Shown one piece after another: positions 25,876-35,395 of a stretch of DNA of 64,000 nt. The DNA lies in NCBI RefSeq assembly GCF_900174585.1, contig NZ_FWPT01000002.1:310001-374000 (forward strand), given 5' to 3'. This DNA comes from Parendozoicomonas haliclonae. Its GTDB lineage: Bacteria; Pseudomonadota; Gammaproteobacteria; Pseudomonadales; Endozoicomonadaceae. The first letter of the stretch is position 1, and each line of letters opens with the position of its first letter. Below the pieces are notes generated by a model. The model ran no database searches. It was not told the origin of the DNA and saw nothing but the letters and a program-made list of their open reading frames with translations. Made by a program: the position numbers and the translations under genes.

Positions 25876-25881
25876 TATAAT
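25876..25881 (+). promoter_or_regulatory. Putative -10 box before the VOC gene
   Basis: TATAAT lies 46 bp upstream of the VOC protein ATG. No good -35 hexamer is found at standard spacing, so this is a partial promoter match. Confidence 0.45.
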
Positions 25882-25926
25882 GTTCTAACTACACTTCTTG
25901 CCTCCGCAACAGCAGAGTATTTGGTC

Positions 25927-26295
25927 ATGATCTCCCACATCATGCTTCCTGTCAGTAATTACCAAAAGTCAAAAGAGTTCTATAGCAAAGCACTGGCGCC
26001 CGTCGGTTATTCCAGCGATACGGATTATGGTGACTCCTGTGGTTTTAATGATGGCACCAGTGTTGATTTCTGGATTGCGCAGAAAGAAACCGTCGTGCCA
26101 ATGCATGTGGCTTTCAAGGCTGGCAGTAAGCAAGCGGTTGAAGGCTTCTATGAAGCAGCAGTGAATGCAGGAGGAACGGATAATGGCAAACCGGGATACC
26201 GTGATTATGGCCCAGGTTATTATGCGGCGTTTGCCTTTGATCCCGACGGCCATAATATTGAGGCAAACTGGATAGATACCAGCAAGGCTGAATAA
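25927..26295 (+). CDS. VOC family (glyoxalase-like) protein
   Basis: A 122-residue single-domain vicinal-oxygen-chelate protein with paired beta-alpha-beta-beta-beta modules: ISHIMLPVSNYQKSKEFY at the start and YYAAFAFDPDGHNIEANW at the end, the latter carrying the family metal-ligand Glu. His4 and His73 region residues may complete the site. Members include glyoxalases, dioxygenases and resistance proteins; substrate unknown. The ATG at 25927 begins the first strand correctly; the TTG at 25921 is less likely. Confidence 0.87.
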   Translation: MISHIMLPVSNYQKSKEFYSKALAPVGYSSDTDYGDSCGFNDGTSVDFWIAQKETVVPMHVAFKAGSKQAVEGFYEAAVNAGGTDNGKPGYRDYGPGYYAAFAFDPDGHNIEANWIDTSKAE

Positions 26296-26318
26296 AACAG
26301 CGGCATACCATTTTTAGA

Positions 26319-26365
26319 CTGGCATGATAACCTGCCGAAATCTCATGCCAGCCATTTGCCTTTTA
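26319..26365 (+). terminator. Hairpin after the VOC gene
   Basis: A 9-bp perfect stem CTGGCATGA / TCATGCCAG (26319-26327 with 26343-26351) is followed on the plus strand by a T-rich tail ending in CCTTTT. It lies between convergent genes and probably ends the VOC transcript. Confidence 0.6.
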
Positions 26366-26375
26366 TCGGAACCGA

Positions 26376-27173
26376 TCAAACCATCTCTTCCCACATTCGT
26401 TTCTGGTAATCCTTGCACCAGTCCACAATATCCGGTGGCAGCATATTACGGAATGGGTGTGGTTCATCGGAAGGAATGACATCTACCATCATATCAATCA
26501 TGGACTGGGGTGGAATCTGCAGATCTGGCCCGGCCAGCAGCTTCTGGATATCCCTGATTGGACCTTCTTTCGTGAAATTTACCTTAGGATCGTACCATTC
26601 ATCGACCTGCTCATAGATTCGATCGTTAAAACCTGTTCGATAGGCACCGGGATTGAATGTTGCCACACGGATGCCAAAGTCTTTCAGCTCATCCTTCATA
26701 CATTGGACGATAGCTTCCATAGCATGTTTGGAGGCGTTATAAGGTGCGAGAAACGGATAGGTGGTCAAACCGGCCATGGACGACACAAAGAAAATTTTAC
26801 CGCTCCCCCGCTTCACCATTGCCGGAACAAAACCCTGGGTCAGCTCCAATGGTCCAAAGATATTGGTTTCCATTACCTCTCGGCAATAATCAACAGGGAT
26901 CTCTGCAATCGGCCCGGTGGCGCCAGTACCAGCCACATTAACCAGAATATCAATATCGTATTCCCAAGCCCGCTGGTGATCATATCTATCATTGACATCC
27001 AGTTTCATAACTGTGATGTCCAGCCCTTCGTCTTGAAACAATTGTTTAACAACTGTGACCTGCTGATAAATGTAGACACCGGCAATCACCTTATGGCCTT
27101 TCTTTGCAAGTCCGATCGCAGCTCCCAGACCAAAGCCTGAGCCGGCACCGGTTATCAGAATGGTTTTGGACAT
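26376..27173 (-). CDS. Short-chain dehydrogenase/reductase
   Basis: A 265-residue classical SDR: cofactor loop TGAGSGFG (residues 8-15), NVAG-type motif VNVAGTG near 85, catalytic Ser in VSSMAG (about 136-141) and YNASK (about 149-153) with Tyr and Lys, followed by the PGAYRTGF segment. The substrate is unknown. Asp at the end of the second strand is not clear, so NAD versus NADP is undecided. The ATG at 27173 gives a standard SDR start. No operon partner; the 283-bp spacer upstream (27174-27456) shows no gene or clear site. Confidence 0.9.
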   Translation of the reverse strand: MSKTILITGAGSGFGLGAAIGLAKKGHKVIAGVYIYQQVTVVKQLFQDEGLDITVMKLDVNDRYDHQRAWEYDIDILVNVAGTGATGPIAEIPVDYCREVMETNIFGPLELTQGFVPAMVKRGSGKIFFVSSMAGLTTYPFLAPYNASKHAMEAIVQCMKDELKDFGIRVATFNPGAYRTGFNDRIYEQVDEWYDPKVNFTKEGPIRDIQKLLAGPDLQIPPQSMIDMMVDVIPSDEPHPFRNMLPPDIVDWCKDYQKRMWEEMV

Positions 27174-27456
27174 GATGCACTACTCCTCGATATGGGTGGT
27201 CGCATTTCTCCACATGATGCCATCGCGATCCTTGTGAGCCAGCTCTCGATATGGGGTTTCAGTGGGCGCTTATGCTCGGCCAGTGTTCACAGGAGGTAAA
27301 CAGATCGGAGTCATCCCGGCTTTGCAGAAAACTGTCCGCAATGCAGCTGGTCTCAGAAAAATCTATCAGCCCGTTAAAAGTTGGCTGTTCCACCCCTGAC
27401 AGACACGGTGTACGACCCAAAAACGGCTCGAAACCAGGGATTGTTTGTTTATCTGA

Positions 27457-27666
27457 TTAATTTCCGCTATTGCTATCGGATTTGAAAATACAACTCTTGG
27501 CGTAATTGCCTGCCTCATCCGCCGTCCAGTCACCTTTTGCTTTCTTGTCCATCTCCTTGCACCAGGCTTCACTGCCCACCTTCGGGGCGCAGCCGGCCAA
27601 GCCAATTAAAACGACAGTAACCAGTGCGATACAGCCCATATAGGCTGTACGGATGACGTGTTTCAT
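27457..27666 (-). CDS. DUF3012 family small lipoprotein
   Basis: A 69-residue lipoprotein: hydrophobic signal with lipobox LAGC (Cys26), then a compact domain SEAWCKEMDKKAKGDWTADEAGNYAKSC with two conserved cysteines. This pattern matches DUF3012, a small proteobacterial lipoprotein family of unknown role. ATG at 27666. It lies 47 bp upstream of no further minus-strand partner other than the YheO-type regulator ending at 27714, which is transcribed towards it, so readthrough is possible. Confidence 0.85.
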   Translation of the reverse strand: MKHVIRTAYMGCIALVTVVLIGLAGCAPKVGSEAWCKEMDKKAKGDWTADEAGNYAKSCIFKSDSNSGN

Positions 27667-27713
27667 ATCCGGAACCGCTCAGTACAAAGGAAGCTGAGCA
27701 GTATAGGTGATAC

Positions 27714-28397
27714 TCAGGACTTCACTTCCCGGTAATACTTGTAGACCGAGTGCTTGGTGATATTAAGCTTGTCGGCAATGTACTTGGCTGCACCCTTGAT
27801 CTGGAAGATATTGCGGTGGAACAGCTCATGTACAATCTGGCGATTCTTCTGCTTGAGCGGAATATTCATATCCGTCGCTACTTCATTGATCACCTGTTCG
27901 GTCACCGTCTCCAGCATTTCGTCCATATCATGGTTGAACTGCTCGTCCAGCACCTGAGTGCCGCTGTCCAGGCCCGGCATCATGGTGCGGATGATTTCCG
28001 GGAACGGAACATCGAGATTCATATTAATGCAGAGAAAGCCAATCAGGTTGCCTTCCGGGTTGGTGATACCACAGGAGATCGATTTGAACAGGGCGCCTTC
28101 ACGGCTGGTCGGCTTGGCACTCTGGGTGAAGTAATTGCCGGTGATCAGATTACCGGTACGGCGCATCTCAACCACCTGCTTCAACCCGAGGTCAGTCATC
28201 GGGGCACCGAGCTTCCGGCGGGTGATATGGCCATTCACGATATAAACGACAGAACTTTGCACATTCTCCAGAGAATGCAGCACGACTTCACAGTGGGGAC
28301 CGACAAACTCCGCGATAAAGTCCGCTATGATGCAGTAAGGTTTTAACTCGGGATCGATGACTTTCAGGGAAAGCCCGGTCTGGGAAAGTGACTCCAT
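27714..28397 (-). CDS. YheO/DauR-type PAS and HTH regulator
   Basis: A 227-residue transcriptional regulator: N-terminal YheO-like PAS domain (about 15-135: VGPHCEVVLHSLEN, VVYIVNGHITRR, NPEGNLIGFLCINMNLD) and a C-terminal helix-turn-helix (about 180-227: IFQIKGAAKYIADKLNITKH then SVYKYYRE). The best studied relative, DauR, represses D-arginine catabolism genes; the ligand here is unknown. The ATG at 28397 with AGG 5 nt upstream fits the domain start; the longer reading to 28475 adds a non-conserved leader. Confidence 0.88.
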   Translation of the reverse strand: MESLSQTGLSLKVIDPELKPYCIIADFIAEFVGPHCEVVLHSLENVQSSVVYIVNGHITRRKLGAPMTDLGLKQVVEMRRTGNLITGNYFTQSAKPTSREGALFKSISCGITNPEGNLIGFLCINMNLDVPFPEIIRTMMPGLDSGTQVLDEQFNHDMDEMLETVTEQVINEVATDMNIPLKQKNRQIVHELFHRNIFQIKGAAKYIADKLNITKHSVYKYYREVKS

Positions 28398-28489
28398 AAT
28401 TGCCTGTCGCTCTCTAATCGTTCTTATACCACGAGCATGACGGTGGACTGTCTGACTTTGGCATGCTCCACTCATGGATGCTTATTAAT

Positions 28490-29212
28490 TCAGCTTAACT
28501 TAAAGCGGACAGGAATCCTAACCCGTGATGGTATTCCTCGCCCCTGTTCCAGCAACGGCAGGAACTGCCAGCCGGAAACCGCCTTCAACGCCGCCCTGTC
28601 CAGTGAGGCATGACCGGAGCTTTCCAGCACCTCCAGGCTGTCTATCCGCCCCTCTCTATTCAGTCTGATCTCCAGCATCACCGTTCCTTCATGGCCCATT
28701 TTTCTGGCTCGATACGGATAGGCAGGCGGTGTCTGGCGCCCGGCAAAGCGGGGCGATTCCATAAGCCGGTATTCGCTGGACGCACCTTGAGCCTCTTCCT
28801 CAGCCTGACTGTCCACTGACGATTCAGCCTCAACCTTCGCCGCAACCATTGGTTCTGGCGGCTTGCTGACTGGAGGCTCTGCAGGTTTTTGGATTTTGGG
28901 AGGTGGTTTAGCAGGGGCAGGGCGAGGCTTGGGAGGTTCGGGTTGTTTTGGACTCTCTATAACAGGCAGGGGTGGACTGATCTTTAACTCACTCTCAGCC
29001 TGCTTGGTAATAATTTTATTATCTTTCTTTAGTGCTGGTTCAGGTGCCTTTGAAACCTCCACCTTTGGGGAATTAACCAGCCGTACAGAAACCCGTTGAG
29101 CAGCCTCTACGGATAAGGTCAGGGTTCTTTGCCAGAAATCCGGCACCAGTAAACTGGCCAGCAAATGAAAAGCCACTGACAAAACAACAGCAATAATCAG
29201 CGCCCTGTTCAT
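28490..29212 (-). CDS. tonB: Energy-transducing protein TonB
   Basis: A 240-residue TonB: N-terminal transmembrane helix with the functional SxxxH pattern (Ser12, His16), a long Pro/Lys/Glu-rich periplasm-spanning linker (about 50-130, with PPKPRPAPAKPPP) and the C-terminal receptor-contact domain (about 155-240, YPYRARKMGHEGTVMLEI). It carries proton-motive energy from ExbBD to receptors such as the heme receptor at 6973. No exbB or exbD is adjacent, so the complex partners are elsewhere. ATG at 29212. Confidence 0.93.
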   Translation of the reverse strand: MNRALIIAVVLSVAFHLLASLLVPDFWQRTLTLSVEAAQRVSVRLVNSPKVEVSKAPEPALKKDNKIITKQAESELKISPPLPVIESPKQPEPPKPRPAPAKPPPKIQKPAEPPVSKPPEPMVAAKVEAESSVDSQAEEEAQGASSEYRLMESPRFAGRQTPPAYPYRARKMGHEGTVMLEIRLNREGRIDSLEVLESSGHASLDRAALKAVSGWQFLPLLEQGRGIPSRVRIPVRFKLS

Positions 29213-29456
29213 AGAATCCTGTTTTTAACGATCCAGCCAGCGTTATTTATGCGGTTAGAGACATTTTGCTACATAAAAGCCTGCGGCCTGTGAAACACCT
29301 GCCACAACTTACTGATATTCTCGCCAGACTGGCCACAGCCACCTGAAAAAAGTAAATATCCGGCATAAACGCGGACTGTTTTCTCCACAGGTTCCGGTGA
29401 TAATGCCTCACCTTCCCCAACACTGCTTTTCCAGAGTACCGGTAAGCATGGTAGTA

Positions 29457-30563
29457 ATGAATAGACATACAAAAGCAGGACTTCCAGTCCTGGCTGCCTT
29501 GGTGGTGGCCTTGTTACAGTGGCCACTGATGGCCAATGCTGAGTCCGCTGGCAAACAGTCCGGAAAAAGTGCTAACCGCCCTGGAATTGCCGTTACCAGT
29601 GCAACCGTTCAGGAAAGTGTGATCCAGCAGGAACTGATTGCCCTCGGTGCTCTGAAAGCCAGCCAGTCCGTCAATATTGCTCCACGAATCAGCGGTCAGA
29701 TCAGCCGCGTGAATATTCCCGATGGGCAAAACGTCCGTCAAGGCGATGTTTTAGTCGAGCTCGACAGCCGTGAACAGCAGGCCAAGGTCAAAGATGCCCA
29801 GGTGGCTCTGGCCGATGCCCGCCGTCAGCTGAAATCTATGGAAACCCTTTTTGCCCGCAATGCAGTTTCCAAGGACGAGCTGGATGCCCAACAAGCCCAG
29901 GTTGACCGTATGGCCGCGACTCTGGAAAGCCAGACCGTTAACCTCAGCTACCACACCCTGACCGCACCGTTTACCGGCACTCTGGGATTCACCGATCACA
30001 GCACCGGTGCGCTGGTATCCGGCAATGAAGTGATTACCACGCTGGATGACCTCAGCACTCTGGAATTGACCTTTGAATTGCCGGAACAGGCCCTGCGCAC
30101 ACTGGCTCCTAATGCCGAGGTGATTGCCTCAACGACAGTCTGGCCCGATGAGGAGTTTGTCGGCACGATCAGCGCTATCAATCCGCGTATCAGCAGCACC
30201 AATCTGACCATCACCTCCAAAGCCGTGATTGCCAACAGCGATGGTCGCCTTCGCCCAGGCATGCTGGTGCAGGTACGGGTTCTGCAGGCTCCGGAGAAAA
30301 CCCTGTCTATCCCAGCCCGCAGCGTATTGTTTGATGGCAACCAGCAATATGTCTACGTGATAGACAAGGACAGCATCACCCACAAACGCCTGATCACTCC
30401 GGGTTTAATAAACGAATCTACCATCACCGTTAAAGCGGGTCTGGCCGCCGGTGAGCAGATTGTTGAACAGGGCGTTGTGAAAGTCAGTGACGGCACCAAA
30501 GTCAGCGCAACCCAGAGAGCTCTGGCCGGCAAGCCAACTCAGGCTGGAGATGCACGTTCATGA
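29457..30563 (+). CDS. RND efflux periplasmic adaptor (membrane fusion protein)
   Basis: A 368-residue adaptor of the AcrA/MexA class: signal peptide (LPVLAALVVALLQWPLMANA), barrel-sandwich region around SVNIAPRISGQISRVNIPDG, alpha-helical hairpin (about 105-165), beta-barrel and membrane-proximal domains. It links the inner-membrane pump to an outer-membrane channel, which is not encoded nearby. The ATG at 29457 or one at 29448 gives a full signal peptide. The stop overlaps the start of the pump gene by ATGA. Confidence 0.92.
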   Translation: MNRHTKAGLPVLAALVVALLQWPLMANAESAGKQSGKSANRPGIAVTSATVQESVIQQELIALGALKASQSVNIAPRISGQISRVNIPDGQNVRQGDVLVELDSREQQAKVKDAQVALADARRQLKSMETLFARNAVSKDELDAQQAQVDRMAATLESQTVNLSYHTLTAPFTGTLGFTDHSTGALVSGNEVITTLDDLSTLELTFELPEQALRTLAPNAEVIASTTVWPDEEFVGTISAINPRISSTNLTITSKAVIANSDGRLRPGMLVQVRVLQAPEKTLSIPARSVLFDGNQQYVYVIDKDSITHKRLITPGLINESTITVKAGLAAGEQIVEQGVVKVSDGTKVSATQRALAGKPTQAGDARS

Positions 30564-33500
30564 TCCTGTCAGAACTGGCGGTCAAACGACCGGTGTTCGC
30601 TACGGTGATCAGCCTGCTGCTGATCACCTTTGGTATTGTTGCCTTTCAGTTTCTTCCCATTCGTGAGCTGCCTGATGTTACGGCTCCGGAAGTGAATATC
30701 CGTACAACTTACGACGGCGCTTCACCTGAAATTATTGAAACCAAGATCACTGATCCGATTGAGGACAGCCTTGGTGGTATCAACGGTATTCAGTCCATTG
30801 AGAGTACCAGCTCCAATGGTTCTTCCAGCGTAACGGTGACCTTCTCGCCGGGTACTGATATTGAAGTCGGTGCCAACGATGTCCGTGAAGCGATCTCACG
30901 GGTTTCACGACGACTGCCCGATGAAGCGGATGCCCCGATTGTCTTCAAGGACAGTGGTCGGGGAGACGCCATTCTGCGTCTCTATCTAAGCAGTGAGACT
31001 ATGTCGCCTGTTGCCCTGAAAGACTACGCTGAACGGGTGCTGGAGGATCGTCTGTCCCTGGTGAAAGGTGTCAGCTCGATTGATATCTACGGTTCCAACG
31101 ACTACGTCATGCGTGTCGATCTGGATCCTGCCGCCATGACGGTGCGCGGCATCACCGCCCTGGATGTGGAAAGCGCCCTGCGCCGGGAGAATATCGAAAT
31201 GCCCGGCGGCAAGATTGATGGCGCCCAGCGCTCTATTCCTGTCCGGATTATGCGTGACTACGACACCGAGCAAAGCTTCCGCAAACTGGTTGTTCGCCAG
31301 AGCGGAACATCCACGGTTTATCTGGAAGATGTCGCCCATGTGTCCACCGGCCCGAAGGTAGACGACAGTCTTTCCAAAGCAGATGGTCGCAACGTTATCT
31401 CCCTGGCTGTGGTGCCCATCTCCAATGCCAACCCTCTGGAAGTGGTGCGGGATGTAAAAGCCGAAATCGCAGCCTTCCGCCCATTCCTGCCGGAAGGTGT
31501 CACTCTGGACGACAGTTACGATGCCTCGGTGTTTATCGACAGCGCCATTAACGAGGTGGAAACCACCTTGTTTATGACCATTGGCCTGGTAGTTATCGTT
31601 CTGTATATCTTCCTTGGCAATATGCGGGCCACGCTGATTCCGGCACTGACGGTTCCGGTCTCACTGATCTCGGCCTTTATCGTGATTTACGGTATGGGTT
31701 ATTCGATCAATATGCTGACCCTGCTGGCACTGGTCCTGGCTATTGGTCTGGTGGTCGATGATGCCATCGTAGTTCTGGAGAATATTTACCGTCATCTGGA
31801 AATGGGCAAAACCCCACTGGTTGCTGCCTGGCACGGTTCCCGGGAAGTGGGCTTTGCCGTTGTTGCGACCACTGTCGTACTGGTCATGACGTTTGTTCCC
31901 ATTGTCTTCCTTGAGGGAACAATCGGACAGCTGTTCTCGGAATACGCTTTGACTCTTGCCGGCGCGGTGATTTTTTCCAGTCTGCTGGCTCTCACGCTGT
32001 CTCCGATGATGAGTTCCAAGCTGCTCAAGCTGAACGTAAAACCATCCCGCTTTAACCGCTGGACCGAAGCCTGGCTGACCAAAATGGAAGCAGGCTATCG
32101 CAAGGTTCTGACCGGCTTTGTGAAGAGACGCTGGCTGGGTGCCTCTGTGCTGGCAGCTTCTCTTGGGGCAACAGCCATTCTCTACCCCATGATTCCACAG
32201 ACCTTTGCGCCATCCGAAGACCGTGGTGTGCTGTTTATTATGGTGAGCGGTCCCGAAGGTGCGAGTTTCGATACCATGGCGGAAAGCATGGAAGAGATTG
32301 AAGCTCTTCTGCTGCCACGGGTTGGTCAGGGCGTGATTGATTCCATGTTCCTGCAGACACCTGGTTGGGGCGCGCGCGGAGCCAGCTCCGGGGTGATGAT
32401 TCTCAACCTGGAGCTGTGGGAGAACCGGGATATCACTGTCGCTCAACTGGCTGGCCAGCTGCGTAAAGAACTGTCCGCTATTCCTAACGTACGAGCCTTC
32501 CCGATTATGTTCTCCAGTATCGGTGGTCGTTCTCAGGAGCCTGTGCAGTATGTGCTGAGTGGCGGTTCCTGGGAGCAGCTCAATGGTTGGGCTGAGCAGC
32601 TGGAAGAACTGGCGGAACAGAATCCGGGGCTGACAGATATCTCGCTGGACTATAACGAACGCCAGCCGCAGATGGAGATCCGCATCAACAAGGAGCGGGC
32701 TCAGCTGTTGGGAGTTTCAACCCAGTCCATTGGTTCAACACTGGAGATTATGCTGGGTGGGGTGAATGCAACGACCTTTATTGAACGTGGTCAGGAGTAC
32801 GATCTGTTCCTGAAAGCAGAAGACGACACCGTGCTTTCAGCCAATGATCTGAGCAAGCTGTATGTACGTTCCCACACCACCAACGAACTGATCCGGCTGG
32901 ATAACCTGGTCACCGTTGAAGAGGTGGGCAAGTCCTCGCAGCTGCGTCACTACAACCGGAACCGGGCTATTACCCTAAGCGCCAGTTTGAACGAAGGCTA
33001 CTCGCTTGGCGAAGCACTGGACTATCTGGATGAGCAAGTGGTTGAAAACCTGCCAACCGAAGTCTCGGTTAATTACAAAGGTGAGTCCTACGACTATCGC
33101 TACAACCAGAGCTCGATTATGGGTGTCTTTATTCTGGCGATGGTGATTGTATTTCTGGTACTGGCGGCACAGTTCGAGAGCTTTATTCACCCTCTAGTGG
33201 TGATGCTCACCGTACCTCTGGGCCTGTCCGGCGCTCTGGGCGGACTGCTGATCAGCGGTGTCAGCCTGAATATCTACAGCCAGCTGGCGATGATTATGAT
33301 GATTGGTCTGGCGACCAAGAACGGCATTCTGATCGTAGAGTTTATTAACCAGCTGCGCGATCAGGGTAAAGAGTTCAGTGAGGCTATTATCGATGCTTCG
33401 GTTATGCGTCTGCGTCCGATTCTGATGACGGCTCTGACCACTGTCGTAAGTGCCCTGCCGTTGATCTTTGCCACCGGTGCCGGTTCTGAATCCCGTATCG

Positions 33501-33652
33501 CCATCGGTATCGTAGTGTTCTTCGGCGTACTGGTTTCCAGTCTGCTGACCATACTGGTTATCCCATCCATGTATGGCCTTCTGGCGCGCCGGACAACCTC
33601 ACCAGATGCGGTAAGCCATCAGCTGGAAGCCGAGCTGAAACTGTCAGTCTGA
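30560..33652 (+). CDS. RND multidrug efflux permease (HAE1 family)
   Basis: A 1030-residue inner-membrane pump with 12 transmembrane helices and two large periplasmic loops, the AcrB/MexB length. Seen: N-terminal FATVISLLLITFGIVAF, TM4 proton-relay VLAIGLVVDDAIVVLENIYR with the paired aspartates, and TM10-12 with GLATKNGILIVEF. It is closer in look to the MexF/VmeI-like compact forms than to heavy-metal CusA. Substrates cannot be predicted. Translation is coupled to the adaptor, and a strong terminator ends the operon. Confidence 0.95.
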   Translation: MILSELAVKRPVFATVISLLLITFGIVAFQFLPIRELPDVTAPEVNIRTTYDGASPEIIETKITDPIEDSLGGINGIQSIESTSSNGSSSVTVTFSPGTDIEVGANDVREAISRVSRRLPDEADAPIVFKDSGRGDAILRLYLSSETMSPVALKDYAERVLEDRLSLVKGVSSIDIYGSNDYVMRVDLDPAAMTVRGITALDVESALRRENIEMPGGKIDGAQRSIPVRIMRDYDTEQSFRKLVVRQSGTSTVYLEDVAHVSTGPKVDDSLSKADGRNVISLAVVPISNANPLEVVRDVKAEIAAFRPFLPEGVTLDDSYDASVFIDSAINEVETTLFMTIGLVVIVLYIFLGNMRATLIPALTVPVSLISAFIVIYGMGYSINMLTLLALVLAIGLVVDDAIVVLENIYRHLEMGKTPLVAAWHGSREVGFAVVATTVVLVMTFVPIVFLEGTIGQLFSEYALTLAGAVIFSSLLALTLSPMMSSKLLKLNVKPSRFNRWTEAWLTKMEAGYRKVLTGFVKRRWLGASVLAASLGATAILYPMIPQTFAPSEDRGVLFIMVSGPEGASFDTMAESMEEIEALLLPRVGQGVIDSMFLQTPGWGARGASSGVMILNLELWENRDITVAQLAGQLRKELSAIPNVRAFPIMFSSIGGRSQEPVQYVLSGGSWEQLNGWAEQLEELAEQNPGLTDISLDYNERQPQMEIRINKERAQLLGVSTQSIGSTLEIMLGGVNATTFIERGQEYDLFLKAEDDTVLSANDLSKLYVRSHTTNELIRLDNLVTVEEVGKSSQLRHYNRNRAITLSASLNEGYSLGEALDYLDEQVVENLPTEVSVNYKGESYDYRYNQSSIMGVFILAMVIVFLVLAAQFESFIHPLVVMLTVPLGLSGALGGLLISGVSLNIYSQLAMIMMIGLATKNGILIVEFINQLRDQGKEFSEAIIDASVMRLRPILMTALTTVVSALPLIFATGAGSESRIAIGIVVFFGVLVSSLLTILVIPSMYGLLARRTTSPDAVSHQLEAELKLSV

Positions 33653-33677
33653 TTTAGGGTCAGTCCTAGCCTCTAAG

Positions 33678-33720
33678 CGAGAACACTCCAGTATAATGCG
33701 TGCTGGAGTGTTCTCGTTTT
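33678..33720 (+). terminator. Strong terminator of the RND operon
   Basis: A perfect 14-bp stem (33678-33691 with 33703-33716, 11-nt loop) is followed by TTTT. It lies 25 bp past the pump stop codon. Confidence 0.92.
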
Positions 33721-33745
33721 GCACCAGCGAGGTGCATTTTCTCCT
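33720..33745 (+). terminator. Second, tandem terminator
   Basis: A 6-bp stem TGCACC / GGTGCA (33720-33725 with 33731-33736) is followed by TTTTCTCCTC, directly after the stronger terminator. Confidence 0.55.
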
Positions 33746-33964
33746 CAAAAACATGACCTGTGCCCTTGCCCGACCCGCTTCGGAAAGGCACACTGCGCGC
33801 AAAGCTATCTGTAAACTGTGACAGACCGGCATTTTATTCTGGTCATTGACAACAACGACAGATTCAGTCTTTTACAAATAAACAGCCACAAGCGGAAAAT
33901 GCCCACCCCTAAGTATGAAAATATGGGCGCATTTTCATCATAAAAAAATACCAGAGACTGCTGT

Positions 33965-35302
33965 ATGAAACCCCTGTTATTCGCGATGTTTGGTGTGCTG
34001 GCAACAGGCTTGTCTTTTTCCACCCCATCATCGGCCCAGCTAAGCGATACCCTCTCTCCCGTCGGGGCCATTCTGGCCGGCAACAAAGAAGGCACAATTC
34101 CAGCCTGGACGGGCGGCATCAAACAACCACCGGCCGGCTACAAAGTGGGGCAACAACACCCCGACCCTTACGCCGCAGACCCGATTCTTTCAACCATCAC
34201 CACCGCCAACCTGGATGCTTACCGCAGCCAGCTGAGTGATGGCATTATCAAATTGATGGAGAAACATCCCTCCTTCAAGGTCAATGTCTACCCTTCACAC
34301 CGCTCTGCCGCCCTGCCTGAACGTATTTATCAGAGCAGCATCCGCAATGCCCAGTCTGCAGAGCTGGCCTTCCGTGGACATGGTGTAACCGGTGCGGTCG
34401 CAGGTATTCCCTTCCCGGTACCGGAGAACGGTCAGCAGGCCATCTGGAACCATACCATGCGTTACCGCGGCGATGCGGTCGAGTACACCGCCAGCCGTAC
34501 CGCAGTTCAGCCCGATGGCAGCTACGATCTCGCCAAGCTTAAGCGCCAGGTGTTTTTCAATTACGGCCGCGCCGGACTGGAAGAAAGTGACCTGAAGAAC
34601 ACCCTGTTCTTTTACAAACACAAAATTATCGAACCACCCCGTAGCGCCGGCACCTCACTGCTGTTGAAAGAGACCATCGACCAGGTTGTGGCGCCTCGCA
34701 AAGGCTGGCAATACTATCCGGATCAGCGCAAAGTGCGTCGCCTGCCAGGCCTGGCGTATTCCGACATCATGCCGGATACCAGTGGCATGCTGACCGCCGA
34801 TACTGCGGATATGTATAACGGTGCACTGGACAAGTACGACTGGGAGCTGAAAGGCCGTCAGGAATTTATCGTGCCTTACAACAGCTACAAGCTGCATGGC
34901 AGTGATGTTCAGTACGAAGATATTATCAAGCCAGGCACCATGAACCCTGACCTGCTCCGCTATGAGCTGCATCGGGTCTGGGTGGTTGAAGCGACTCTGC
35001 GTACCGGCATCAAGCACCCTTATGCCAAGCGTCGCTTCTACATCGATGAAGACAGCTGGCAAATCCTGATGGTGGATATCTATAACGCTGAAGGTGAACT
35101 GATCCACTACCAGGAAGCTCACCCCATCAACTACTACGAAGTTCCGCTGGTACTGAGCACCGCAGAAGTGATTTACGACCTGACCGATGGCCGCTACTTT
35201 GTTGATGGCCTGAGCAATCAGGAAGATGAATACGACTTCTCCGTCCAGCTTAAGAAGCGTGATTTCACCTCTGCTGGCCTGCGCCGTGAGGGTGGGCGCT
35301 AG
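33965..35302 (+). CDS. DUF1329 family outer-membrane lipoprotein-sorting-like protein
   Basis: A 445-residue exported protein: signal peptide ending SSA (about residue 24), then the family opening GGIKQPPAGYKVGQQHPDPY and the repeated beta-rich fold related to LolB/LppX (RRLPGLAYSDIMPDTSGML, HRVWVVEATLRTGIKHPYAK, YIDEDSWQILMVDIYN). DUF1329 proteins often neighbour DUF1302 proteins and RND exporters, and are linked to hydrophobic-compound transport. Here an RND pair precedes it but with terminators between, and no DUF1302 gene follows. ATG at 33965. Confidence 0.9.
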   Translation: MKPLLFAMFGVLATGLSFSTPSSAQLSDTLSPVGAILAGNKEGTIPAWTGGIKQPPAGYKVGQQHPDPYAADPILSTITTANLDAYRSQLSDGIIKLMEKHPSFKVNVYPSHRSAALPERIYQSSIRNAQSAELAFRGHGVTGAVAGIPFPVPENGQQAIWNHTMRYRGDAVEYTASRTAVQPDGSYDLAKLKRQVFFNYGRAGLEESDLKNTLFFYKHKIIEPPRSAGTSLLLKETIDQVVAPRKGWQYYPDQRKVRRLPGLAYSDIMPDTSGMLTADTADMYNGALDKYDWELKGRQEFIVPYNSYKLHGSDVQYEDIIKPGTMNPDLLRYELHRVWVVEATLRTGIKHPYAKRRFYIDEDSWQILMVDIYNAEGELIHYQEAHPINYYEVPLVLSTAEVIYDLTDGRYFVDGLSNQEDEYDFSVQLKKRDFTSAGLRREGGR

Positions 35303-35395
35303 AGAGACAGCCAAACTTATGTCAGAAGATGAAGTCCGCTACACTAGGCGGGCTTCATCAAGAAGCTGAAATTTAATAATAAAGACGTTAGAACA

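Larger units (their letters stand above)
33653..33964. other. 312-bp intergenic region
   Basis: The first 90 bp hold two tandem terminators of the RND operon. The remainder has no plausible gene. A TTGACA hexamer at 33846-33851 could be a -35 box for the DUF1329 gene at 33965, but no matching -10 is visible at normal spacing. Confidence 0.5.

Noticed and set aside
27251-27460. 69-codon plus-strand open frame between the SDR and the DUF3012 gene
   Set aside because: No Shine-Dalgarno, no hydrophobic or domain pattern, and it overlaps the end of the DUF3012 gene.
33846-33851. Isolated TTGACA as promoter of the DUF1329 gene
   Set aside because: No acceptable -10 hexamer lies 16-18 bp downstream.
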